Source: CAZRDB01 sp964598695 (GTDB lineage: Bacteria; Armatimonadota; Zipacnadia; UBA1398). Taken from it: DNA of 7,896 nucleotides. Location: positions 1-7,896 of the forward strand of contig CAZRDB010000215.1 of NCBI GenBank assembly GCA_964598695.1, given 5' to 3'. Shown here piece after piece: positions 1-6,643 of this stretch. Under the pieces are notes generated by a model that saw nothing but the letters and a program-made list of their open reading frames with translations, did not search any database and had not been told where the DNA came from. Both the position numbers and the translations under genes were made by a program. Numbering within the stretch: the first letter of the stretch is position 1; every line of letters begins with the position of its first letter.

Positions 1-45
1 GGAGGAGAGGGGGAGCCGTCGCGTGCCGGCACGACCCTCTCCTCC
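1..45. repeat. Long palindromic hairpin (REP-like), probable terminator of the minus-strand operon
   Basis: Positions 1-11 (GGAGGAGAGGG) are a perfect reverse complement of 35-45 (CCCTCTCCTCC). The loop contains a 12-bp perfect palindrome at 22-33 (CGTGCCGGCACG). The arms share the GAGAGGG/CCCTCTC core with the hairpins at 6400-7597, so this is probably a diverged member of the same repeat family, although the loop is different. It lies 18 nt beyond the stop codon of the minus-strand DUF4380 gene, where it could end transcription. The element may extend left of the window. Confidence 0.6.
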
Positions 46-63
46 CGAGCGGCCGCGGGAAGG

Positions 64-999
64 CTACGTGTTGGGCCAGTCCGGCTTCACGCCGGCGGCG
101 GCACGGGCACGGGGCTCGACCTGATCGGCGATCCAGCCCTCGCCGCCCGACGGCTCGATCCCCTTCGAGAGGAACCAGTGCTCGACGTGCTCGACTCCCT
201 CGCCGGGCTCCAGGGTCGTGAGCGGCCCAAGCGTCTCCAGCTCGAGCATGTTCGGGTTGCTGTTGGTGTAGATCTCGACCGCACAGCCGCCGTCGGGGTA
301 CGTCGCGCCCTCGAAGTAGTCGAACCGCTTGAGGAAGCAGACGCCGTCGCGCACGTAGGCCGCCCAGCCGTCGCTGGCGCTCACGCCGATCTTGAACGCG
401 CTCTCAGCGCTCGGGCTGTGGCGCACGACGAAGTACTTCGAGCCCCAGGTCGCGCGCGGGTCGGTCATGTCGGTGTACGGCCAGAGCGTCAGGGTGCGGT
501 TCGGCAGGAGGTAGTCGGGATGGCACTTGGTCGGCTGGGGGACGATGGCCTGCCCGCCGGGCGCCATGACGGAGAGGGCCCAGGCGGCGAGCCGGACCGT
601 CCAGAGGCCCTCGTTGCGCAACCGGTGGGTCACGCGGACGTAGGGCTGACACGGCGACAGCTCGACGTCGATTTCCTTGCGGATCCCCGTCGTCGGCTCG
701 ACCGGCTGCCGGAAGCGCGCGCCGACCGCCAGCGCCGAGACCTCGACCGGACCGTTGTCCGGCGAGTACGAGCGCGGCATGGCCTCGGGCGAGTGCCAGA
801 GCCGATGGCCGCCGTACAGGCGCCACTCATCGCCGCCCACGAGCCCCTGCTGGTCCGGGACCTCCCAGAACTCGTTGCGCTCGCCGACGAAGCCGAGGCG
901 GGCGACCCGGGGGCCGACCGCCGTGGTCACGACGAGGTCGATCTTGGGGTTGGAGAGCCGAACGCAGTCCTCCCAGCCGTTGAAGGCGATCCGCTCCAT
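64..999 (-). CDS. DUF4380 domain protein (galactose-mutarotase-like fold)
   Basis: This encodes a 311-residue protein that fits DUF4380, a family with an aldose-epimerase/galactose-mutarotase-like beta-sandwich. Family-like features are the opening LSNPKIDLVVTTAVGPRV (residues 15-32), the GGHRLWHSPE block (63-72) and a C-terminal TLGPLTTLEPGEGVEHVEHW stretch (256-275) resembling the 'GP..L.PGE....E.W' end of mutarotase-like sandwiches. No signal peptide or membrane segment is visible, so it is probably cytoplasmic. The substrate is unknown; binding or epimerising a sugar is a guess from the fold. The ATG at 999 is chosen because an AAAGGGTGG ribosome site lies 8 nt upstream and because the longer in-frame reading (to 1500) would run through the archease gene in low-complexity Arg/Ala sequence. 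It follows archease by 17 nt, so the two are probably co-transcribed. The stop is TAG. Confidence 0.85.
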   Translation of the reverse strand: MERIAFNGWEDCVRLSNPKIDLVVTTAVGPRVARLGFVGERNEFWEVPDQQGLVGGDEWRLYGGHRLWHSPEAMPRSYSPDNGPVEVSALAVGARFRQPVEPTTGIRKEIDVELSPCQPYVRVTHRLRNEGLWTVRLAAWALSVMAPGGQAIVPQPTKCHPDYLLPNRTLTLWPYTDMTDPRATWGSKYFVVRHSPSAESAFKIGVSASDGWAAYVRDGVCFLKRFDYFEGATYPDGGCAVEIYTNSNPNMLELETLGPLTTLEPGEGVEHVEHWFLSKGIEPSGGEGWIADQVEPRARAAAGVKPDWPNT

Positions 1000-1016
1000 T
1001 GCACGCGCCACCCTTT

Positions 1017-1442
1017 CTACAGGTCGAAGATGACCTCCGCCCGGAGGCCGTCGGGCGTCTGCTCGAGCAGCAGCCCGAGGTACGTCACCGCTTTGAGCTC
1101 CCGCGCGAACCGCCCCGCCAGCTCCCCGCTCGGACGGCCCCGCAGGTGCGCGCGCAGGTCGCCCTCCGGGCCGAACTCGACCGCGCAGTCGCCGTAGACC
1201 TCGTGCTCGGTCTCGTGCAGGAACAGCAGCTCGGCCAGCCAGGTACGCAGCAGCAGGTCGGGCTCCTCGGCCTCGAGCCGAAGGTCTCGTTCGAGACACA
1301 GCGGCCCGGGTGCCGGGCCGTCGAGCAGCAGCTCGAAGAGCACCCGGCCGGCGAGCGCGAGCAGCTCCGCGAACGAGCGAGCGCGGAACTCGACGCGCAG
1401 GTCCGCGGTGTGCTCCAGGATCCGGTAGCCCGGCGCAGCCAT
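1017..1442 (-). CDS. Archease (RtcB activator)
   Basis: This encodes a 141-residue protein, the usual length for archease, a small metal-binding protein. Archease helps the RNA ligase RtcB become guanylylated and turn over during tRNA splicing or RNA repair. Diagnostic parts are the N-terminal EHTADLRVEF (residues 10-19, with the HTAD aspartate at 14), LLLRTWLAELLFLHE (63-77), ELKAVTYLGL (115-124) and the C-terminal VIFDL with Asp140. The two aspartates match the positions that bind metal in the family. One oddity is that the usual KA(V/I)TYH motif has Leu in place of His (residue 122). No RtcB gene is in the window, so the partner must be encoded elsewhere or be absent. The ATG at 1442 fits the family N-terminus, but no convincing Shine-Dalgarno precedes it. 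It is probably the first gene of a two-gene unit with the DUF4380 gene. Confidence 0.9.
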   Translation of the reverse strand: MAAPGYRILEHTADLRVEFRARSFAELLALAGRVLFELLLDGPAPGPLCLERDLRLEAEEPDLLLRTWLAELLFLHETEHEVYGDCAVEFGPEGDLRAHLRGRPSGELAGRFARELKAVTYLGLLLEQTPDGLRAEVIFDL

Positions 1443-1619
1443 GGGGAGCAGTGTTCGCGCCCCGCGGAATGGTCCCTGCCGCCGAGTTGGCGCGGGCCAC
1501 AGGAACACGGCGGGCCGTACCGAACTCAGACGTTGGTGTGGCCGTTGTCCTCGCGGGTCGGCCGGTCGGGCTACGCGTTCTCGGCGTTCGGCTTGCACGG
1601 TGTGGAAGGGAGCCTGAAC
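1443..1619. other. Divergent intergenic region
   Basis: This 177-nt gap lies between the start of archease (minus strand) and the start of the small membrane protein (plus strand), so promoters for both units should lie here. I could not identify a convincing -35/-10 pair, operator or strong inverted repeat. Reading frames that cross it are Arg/Ala/Gly-rich shadows. The only clear signal is the AAGGGAG ribosome site at 1606-1612 for the plus-strand gene. Confidence 0.4.
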
Positions 1620-1979
1620 ATGGACAGTTCCGGTGGAGGCCTCGGTGCGCTGCTCAGCGGAGGCATCTCGTGTGTGCTCTACATCGCGATCTACGCCTAC
1701 CTCGCCATGGCCCAGATGACGATGGCCAAGCGGCTCGGCGTCGGCAACGAGTGGATGGCCTGGGTGCCCATCGCCAACCTGATCCAGCTCGTGCAGATGG
1801 CCGACAAGGAGATGTGGTGGGTGATCCTGGTCTTCGTGCCCAACGCGCACTTCGTCGTCGCCTGCCTCTGCTACAACGAGGTCGCGAGGAAGCTCGGCAA
1901 GCCGGACTGGCTCGGCTGGCTGATGCTCGTCCCGTGCGTGAACTGCGTCATCCCTGGCTACCTGGCCTGGGGCAAGTAG
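1620..1979 (+). CDS. Small multi-pass membrane protein, DUF5684-like
   Basis: This encodes a 119-residue hydrophobic protein. Three to four membrane segments are visible: about residues 11-30 (LLSGGISCVLYIAIYAYLAM), 45-60, 66-86 and 98-117. Two related half-repeats can be seen: AKRLGVGNEWMAWVPIANLI (36-55) and ARKLGKPDWLGWLMLVPCVN (89-108). Each is a basic Lys/Arg-Leu-Gly turn followed by a Trp-rich start of a helix with a Pro and an Asn. This 'P..N' pattern with conserved tryptophans is typical of DUF5684-type membrane proteins, whose function is unknown. The family assignment is from pattern memory and is less sure than the membrane topology. The start is supported by AAGGGAG at 1606-1612, 7 nt before the ATG. 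It is followed by two hairpins that probably end its transcript, so it looks monocistronic. Confidence 0.8.
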   Translation: MDSSGGGLGALLSGGISCVLYIAIYAYLAMAQMTMAKRLGVGNEWMAWVPIANLIQLVQMADKEMWWVILVFVPNAHFVVACLCYNEVARKLGKPDWLGWLMLVPCVNCVIPGYLAWGK

Positions 1980-1995
1980 CACGCCGATCCGCTCC

Positions 1996-2028
1996 CCGCG
2001 GGAGGCGCGGTCCCTGCGCCTCCCGCGG
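1996..2028 (+). terminator. Perfect 13-bp hairpin downstream of the membrane-protein gene
   Basis: CCGCGGGAGGCGC (1996-2008) pairs perfectly with GCGCCTCCCGCGG (2016-2028) around a 7-nt loop. It begins 17 nt after the stop codon at 1979. There is no T-tract after the stem, so it is not a classical intrinsic terminator. In a GC-rich genome it could still stop transcription or protect the 3' end of the mRNA. Confidence 0.6.
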
Positions 2029-2029
2029 A

Positions 2030-2051
2030 CGACCTGCCCCGAGGCAGGTCG
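2030..2051 (+). terminator. Second hairpin, 9-bp stem with a 4-nt loop
   Basis: CGACCTGCC (2030-2038) pairs with GGCAGGTCG (2043-2051) around the loop CCGA. It follows the preceding hairpin by one base, forming a tandem pair, and has no T-tract. It probably acts with the first hairpin to separate the membrane-protein gene from the large secreted-protein gene. Confidence 0.5.
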
Positions 2052-2071
2052 CTCCGCCGTAGCTCGGCGAA

Positions 2072-2103
2072 CCTCCCTTGCGTTGGGGGCAACCGCAAGG
2101 AGG
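2072..2103 (+). promoter_or_regulatory. Hairpin burying the Shine-Dalgarno of the large secreted protein
   Basis: A near-perfect AAGGAGG (2097-2103) lies 7 nt before the ATG at 2111. It is the 3' arm of a stem: CCT (2072-2074) and CCTTGCG (2076-2082) pair with CGCAAGG and AGG (2094-2103), with C2075 bulged. The stem continues as TTG (2083-2085) with CAA (2090-2092), C2093 bulged, closing on a GGGG loop. The 5' arm is itself anti-Shine-Dalgarno-like. When folded, the ribosome site would be fully paired, which suggests translational control, for example opening by a protein, ribosome movement or temperature. This is inferred from base pairing alone; no known riboswitch class is recognised. Confidence 0.5.
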
Positions 2104-2110
2104 CAGGCCG

Positions 2111-5100
2111 ATGGTCCCGCGGCTCGCATGGCTACTCCCCGCAACGCTCCTACTGCTCTCCCCCACCCTCGCCCAGGAGCCCCTCGTGCTCGACAACGGC
2201 GTGCTCCACGTCGAGCTGGAGCCCACGACCGGTGCGCTCACCGTGCGCGACCTCGAGAGCGGCGCCGTCTACCGCCAGCCCGACTCCTACCGCGACGCGA
2301 TGGTCTGCCCCCCGGGCGCCGAGGTCCGGATCCGCCACACGGCGACCGCGCCGACGCTCGACGCCCGGGTCGAGGACTGGGCCGGGGCAGAGGTCTGGCG
2401 GCTCGACCCCGCCCTGCTCACCGGCGAGAAGCCGTGGAAGGCCGAGGGCCCGGCCGATCTCTCGGCCGCCGTCTCGTTTCGCTGGGACGAGAAGCGCATG
2501 TACGCGCTGTGGGTGGTCCTCGACGACCGCTACGCGCCCGGCGCCCGCGACAACAAGGACTGGTGGGAGTACGACTCGGCCGAGTGGTGGGCCGGCTGGG
2601 ATCAGATCGGCCTCCCCGCCACCTCGCCGTCGTCCGACGCGTTCGCCTGGGGCGACTGGAAGGACTGGGCCACCGCCTCGAGCCGGGCCGTCGACGACTT
2701 CGCCGCAGAGCCCGAGGCCCTCGCGCTGCTCGAGCGGGCGGGGCTCGAGGGCAGGGGCCTCGGCGGCTGGATCCTCGAGAGCGCGACCGACCTCGGCTAC
2801 CTCGTGCAGCTCCACCGCCCCATCCCCGGGCGCCGGTTCCGGTTCGCCTACGGTCTCAACGACCGCGACGAGGCGGTCGAGCGCGAAGCCCAGGAGTACG
2901 CCCCGCACGCGATCGCCCTGGGTAACCGCGCGACCTACGCCGTCGGCCTGCTGTGCGACGAGCGGGGCGAGGCGCCGGCCGAGGTACCGGCGGGCGACGA
3001 CGGCCGTCCGCCGCTGTGTCGCGATGCCGAACGCCTCGACGGCGAGAGCCTCGCCTACACGCTCACGGCCGACCTGCCGGAGGCGACGATCGGCAGCGTG
3101 CGCTGCACGGTGCGCCTCGCGCCCGGCGCGCGCGACCTGGGCTTCACCGCTTCGGTCCTCGACGGCTGGGAGGCGAACGCCCCCATCGGGCGCGGCTTCC
3201 TCCCTGTGGAGGGGCCATCGGAGTACCTCATCCCCTGGTACGGCAACGGCGTTCTCGTCGCCACCGACAACCTGCGCCCGCCCGGCGACTACCTCGGCGT
3301 CTTCAGCGGGCTCGACATGCCGGGCATCGGCGTCGTGGGCCCCGGGGGCGGCGCCCTGCTGCTGTTCGACGACTACGACGACCTGGAGTCGGCGCTGCGG
3401 CCCGCTGTCTGGCAGGGCAAGCAGGTGCTCGGCCTCCTGCCGATCATGGCTCTGCGCAAGGGCGAGCGCCTTCCCGCCTACCGCTACACCTGGAGCTTCC
3501 CGCGCGACACGAGCCCCGCGGGACTCGCCGGCCGCATGCGCGCGTTCTGCGAGGCGCAGGGCTGGGTCCGCCCCTTCACCGAGAAGCGCAAGGCCAACCC
3601 GAACCTCCCGCTGCTGTATGGCGCGTGCGACGTGTGGGGCGCGAACGGGCTCGCATTCGCGCGCGAGGCGGCCCTCGCCGGGGTCCACCACATGCTGCTC
3701 AACGGCCGCTGGACCCGGGCCGAGATGGAGGAGATCGAGGCCCTCGGCTACCTCGTGGGCGAGTACGACCAGTACGTCGACTGCGATGACACCACCCCAG
3801 CCGTCGACGGCGTCCCCGCGGTTCCGAACATGGTCCGGCGCGAGAAGGACGGCGGGCTGGCCCTCGGCTGGCTCACTCTCGACAAGAAGCACCAGTACTA
3901 CAGCCGCTGCTCGCAGACGGCGGTCGCGGGTGCGCGGGCGGCGATCCCGGGCCTGCTCGAGGAACACCCCTACACCGCACGCTTCCTCGATGTCCACACG
4001 GCGATGGGCCTCGTCGAGTGCTACTCCGAGGAGCACCCATGCACGCGCACGGAGGACCGCGAGAACAAGATGGCGCTGCTCGAGTACGTCCGGGGCCTGG
4101 GCCTGGTGCTCGGCGGCGAGCACGGCCGGGCTTGGTCGGCCGCCGGGCTTGACTACCAGGAAGGCATGATGTCGCACAACATGGTCTTCAGCTGGCCCGC
4201 CGGCCACCTGGTGCCGGTCACCAAGCCGGAGGAGATCAGCGAGGCGTACCTCGAGTACGGCATCGGCCACGAGCGCCGCGCGCCGTTCTGGGAACTCGTC
4301 TTCCACGACTGCGTCGCCTCGACCTGGTACTGGGGGGACAGCATCGGCTACCTCGACAAGGTCCGTCCCGACCTGACCGACCGCAAAGTCGCGCTCACGG
4401 CGCTGTACGGGACGATCCCACTGTTCTGGGCGACCGATCTCGATCTCGGGTTCGTCGGCAAGGGCAAGGAGCGCTGGCTCGAGGCCTACCGCAACAGCTC
4501 GATGGTCCACGAGGCCGTCGCCGAGCAGCGAATGGTCGGCTTCCGGTACCTCACCGACGACCGCACGATCCAGCAGACGGAGTTCGCGGACGGCACCCGC
4601 GTGACGGTGAACTTCGGCGCCGACTGGCAGAAGGCCGAGATCGACGGCGCCCGCTGGGTCCTCCCCACGAACGGCATCGTCGCCGACGGCCCCGGCCTCC
4701 ACCAGCACAAGGCGCTTGTCGACGGCAAGCTCGAGACCTCGATCGTCCGGCCCGACTGGCGGTTCCACGACGGCCACGGCGCGCTGCAGGAGGCGGCCGG
4801 CATCCGCTCCGACGGCCCGGTGACCGTCGCGACGCTCGCGCCCGACCGGCTGCGGATCTCGCTCGAGCCGCGCACTTCGCGGGCCGAACTCGACCTCGAG
4901 GCCATCCTCGGCCACGCCCCGGGCGCCGTACGCCTCGTCGCGCTCTCGCCCGAGGTCACCCCCGCCCGCGATGTCGCCGCCAAGCGTCAGGGCGACCGGC
5001 TCGTGCTCGCGCCCCCGAAGGACTGGGTGGCCTACGAGTGCCTCGTGGGCGCCGCGGCCGAGACGGGGGACGTCGGGTTCGTGGCCGCCGGAACCCGGAT

Positions 5101-6361
5101 CGAGGACGCGCCGCGCCCGGAGGCGGCCCCGACCCTCGTCTGCCGCCTCGCCAACCACGGAGCCGGCGAGGCCCGCCGGACGCTGGTCGCCCGCTGGGGC
5201 GACGGCGGCGAGGCCTGGCGAGGCGCGGTGCGGGTCAAGGGCGGCGGGGAGACCGAGGTGAAGGCCCCGATCGCGGTCGGCCCCCGGGACGGCGCCCGCA
5301 GCCTCACGCTCTCGCTCGAAGGGGGCGAGGGCGATCTCATCGTCAGCGACAACACCCTCCGCTTGGGCCTCACGCTCGAGCCCGACTGGGCGCGCCTCGC
5401 CGTGCGCCGAACGGCCACCGTCGACCTCGGCGGCGTGGCGCGCACCGACCCCGTCGTCGAGTCCGCGTGGCCCGGAGACGGTCCGCCGGACCCGGCCTCC
5501 GTGCGCGTCGCCCTGGCGGGGCCGGACGGTAACCCGGCGCGGCTCCTGCCGGCCCAGGTCGACACGGCCGACGGAGCGCCGGTGCTGCGGTTCGTCCTCG
5601 CCGGCACGTGGGCGGCGACCGAGAGGCCGACCGTCCTCGTGCTCGCGCCCGCCGAGGGGACGGAGCTGCTGCCGGCCGAGGGCCGCGGATGGGAGCCCGA
5701 GACCAAGTCGGTCACGCGCGCGAGCTATCGGGTCGCGCTCGGCGACGGCGCGATGCGCCCCGTGTGGTTCCGCGGGCCGGACGGCGCCGAGGAGCAGGCG
5801 CTCCAGCGGGTGATCTTCTCCTCACCCGACACCGGCTGGGGCGAGGAGCGCCCCGGCGAGGTGCGCGCCCTCGAGGTGCTTGCGGACGGCCCCGTCTGCA
5901 CCATCGTGCGCGTGGCCAAGGGCCTCCCGAGCGAGGTGACCGTCACGCGCACCTACCGCTGCTACCCGAGCTACGTCGTCTCGGCCATCGACGCCAGCGC
6001 ACTCTGCGTCGGCCTCTTCAGCCGCGTGTGGTACGCCGGCAAGGGAACCTACTTCGACAGCGCCGGCCACACCGCGACCGCCGACGGCCAGGGCAAGGAG
6101 GAGGCGGTCTCCGCCCAGTGCCCCGATCCGCGGTGGTTCGGCCTCCGCGCCGCGCGCTGGACCCACCTCTGTGTCGCGCTGAGCCCGTTCGACAACATCG
6201 CCTACTGGGACGAGGGAGATGCCTACGGCCAGTGCGGCTTCACCACGAGCCGGACGGAGGGCAACCGCGTCGCGCATGTGCTCGTGGGCCCGGACCAGCC
6301 CGCGGGCTTCGAGACCGCCTGGTGCGCATCGCTCACGAATCCGGCGAGGGTGGTGTGGTGA
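2111..6361 (+). CDS. Large secreted glycoside-hydrolase-like protein with inserted CBM9-like module (GH101/GH129/DUF5696-like)
   Basis: This encodes a 1416-residue protein. The ATG at 2111 is chosen because AAGGAGG lies 7 nt upstream and because it gives a clean signal peptide: basic start MVPR, a hydrophobic core (residues 5-19) and a probable cut after about TLAQ (22). Domains in order are as follows. Residues 24-75 begin a mutarotase-like beta-sandwich. About 82-285 is a CBM9/DOMON-like insert (VEDWAGAEVW at 87-96, DLSAAVSFRWD at 116-126, DSAEWW at 155-160). The sandwich resumes at about 316-465. About 500-800 is a probable (beta/alpha)8 barrel, with FLDVHTAM (Asp627) and GLVLGGEHG (Glu670) as candidate nucleophile and acid/base. 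A beta domain follows at about 820-980, a CARDB-like domain at about 1005-1090, and an unassigned beta-rich end at about 1095-1416. The barrel resembles alpha-N-acetylgalactosaminidase-related families, so it probably cleaves glycans outside the cytoplasm; the substrate is unproven. There is no dockerin, PEP-CTERM, LPXTG or C-terminal membrane anchor. Confidence 0.8.
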   Translation: MVPRLAWLLPATLLLLSPTLAQEPLVLDNGVLHVELEPTTGALTVRDLESGAVYRQPDSYRDAMVCPPGAEVRIRHTATAPTLDARVEDWAGAEVWRLDPALLTGEKPWKAEGPADLSAAVSFRWDEKRMYALWVVLDDRYAPGARDNKDWWEYDSAEWWAGWDQIGLPATSPSSDAFAWGDWKDWATASSRAVDDFAAEPEALALLERAGLEGRGLGGWILESATDLGYLVQLHRPIPGRRFRFAYGLNDRDEAVEREAQEYAPHAIALGNRATYAVGLLCDERGEAPAEVPAGDDGRPPLCRDAERLDGESLAYTLTADLPEATIGSVRCTVRLAPGARDLGFTASVLDGWEANAPIGRGFLPVEGPSEYLIPWYGNGVLVATDNLRPPGDYLGVFSGLDMPGIGVVGPGGGALLLFDDYDDLESALRPAVWQGKQVLGLLPIMALRKGERLPAYRYTWSFPRDTSPAGLAGRMRAFCEAQGWVRPFTEKRKANPNLPLLYGACDVWGANGLAFAREAALAGVHHMLLNGRWTRAEMEEIEALGYLVGEYDQYVDCDDTTPAVDGVPAVPNMVRREKDGGLALGWLTLDKKHQYYSRCSQTAVAGARAAIPGLLEEHPYTARFLDVHTAMGLVECYSEEHPCTRTEDRENKMALLEYVRGLGLVLGGEHGRAWSAAGLDYQEGMMSHNMVFSWPAGHLVPVTKPEEISEAYLEYGIGHERRAPFWELVFHDCVASTWYWGDSIGYLDKVRPDLTDRKVALTALYGTIPLFWATDLDLGFVGKGKERWLEAYRNSSMVHEAVAEQRMVGFRYLTDDRTIQQTEFADGTRVTVNFGADWQKAEIDGARWVLPTNGIVADGPGLHQHKALVDGKLETSIVRPDWRFHDGHGALQEAAGIRSDGPVTVATLAPDRLRISLEPRTSRAELDLEAILGHAPGAVRLVALSPEVTPARDVAAKRQGDRLVLAPPKDWVAYECLVGAAAETGDVGFVAAGTRIEDAPRPEAAPTLVCRLANHGAGEARRTLVARWGDGGEAWRGAVRVKGGGETEVKAPIAVGPRDGARSLTLSLEGGEGDLIVSDNTLRLGLTLEPDWARLAVRRTATVDLGGVARTDPVVESAWPGDGPPDPASVRVALAGPDGNPARLLPAQVDTADGAPVLRFVLAGTWAATERPTVLVLAPAEGTELLPAEGRGWEPETKSVTRASYRVALGDGAMRPVWFRGPDGAEEQALQRVIFSSPDTGWGEERPGEVRALEVLADGPVCTIVRVAKGLPSEVTVTRTYRCYPSYVVSAIDASALCVGLFSRVWYAGKGTYFDSAGHTATADGQGKEEAVSAQCPDPRWFGLRAARWTHLCVALSPFDNIAYWDEGDAYGQCGFTTSRTEGNRVAHVLVGPDQPAGFETAWCASLTNPARVVW

Positions 6362-6374
6362 GGGGGCACCGTTT

Positions 6375-6441
6375 CCTCACCCCCCGGCCCTTCGGGCCTC
6401 CCCCCTCTCCCTGCTCCGCTACGCTCGCGAGGAGAGGGGGG
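6375..6441 (-). repeat. REP-like palindromic unit, inverted orientation
   Basis: Starting 14 nt after the stop of the large gene, this unit has CCTCACC, a small hairpin GGCCC-TTC-GGGCC (6386-6398), then an 11-bp perfect stem (6400-6410 with 6431-6441) around a 20-nt loop containing GCTACGCTCG. The downstream units carry the reverse complement, CGAGCGTAGC, in their loops, and their small hairpin and GGGTGAGG lie on the other side. This unit is therefore the same family in the opposite orientation. It may also serve as terminator for the large gene. Confidence 0.75.
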
Positions 6442-6601
6442 CTGGATCCATCGGGTCGCGCGCGGTACCAGGGGCTCGGTTGTCCCTCTCCTCTCGAGCG
6501 TAGCGAAGAAGGGAGAGGGGGGCTGGATCCATCGGGTCGCGCGCGGTACCAGGGCTCGGTTGTCCCTCTCCTCTCGAGCGTAGCGAAGAAGGGAGAGGGG
6601 G
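6441..6601 (+). repeat. Two tandem 81/80-bp copies of a hairpin unit
   Basis: Unit 1 is 6441-6521 and unit 2 is 6522-6601. They are identical except for one G in a G-run (CCAGGGGCTC against CCAGGGCTC). Each unit is a GC-rich spacer starting GCTGGATCCATCGGG, then a perfect 8-bp stem CCCTCTCC/GGAGAGGG with a 20-nt loop (stems at 6484-6519 and 6564-6599). The 3' half of unit 2 is also the 5' part of repeat R1. Confidence 0.85.
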
Positions 6602-6626
6602 GCGCGTAGCGCCGGGTGAGGGAATC
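6552..6626 (+). repeat. Direct repeat R1 (75 bp), upstream of nuclease copy A
   Basis: R holds two hairpins: the CCCTCTCC/GGAGAGGG stem (6564-6599) and a small GGCGC-GTA-GCGCC hairpin (6601-6613), followed by GGGTGAGGGAATC. R1 differs from R2 and R3 at one base: G at 6600, where the others have T. The nuclease ribosome site starts just after it. Confidence 0.85.
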
Positions 6627-6643
6627 CTACCGGAGGTGCCCGC

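Noticed and set aside
178..1197. 339-residue plus-strand open frame
   Set aside because: It is antisense to the DUF4380 and archease genes, both of which carry family motifs. No domain is seen in it.
1000..1500. Upstream extension of the DUF4380 reading frame to position 1500
   Set aside because: The extension overlaps the clear archease gene in another frame, is low-complexity Arg/Ala/Gly sequence, and a good ribosome site marks the ATG at 999.
1443..1619. Sigma70-type promoters in the divergent gap
   Set aside because: No pair of -35 and -10 elements with suitable spacing stood out from the GC-rich background, so none is annotated.
2150..5158. 1002-residue open frame on the minus strand
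   Set aside because: It is antisense to the large secreted protein in a high-GC region where all frames stay open. The composition is Arg/Ala/Val/Asp-rich with no recognisable domain.
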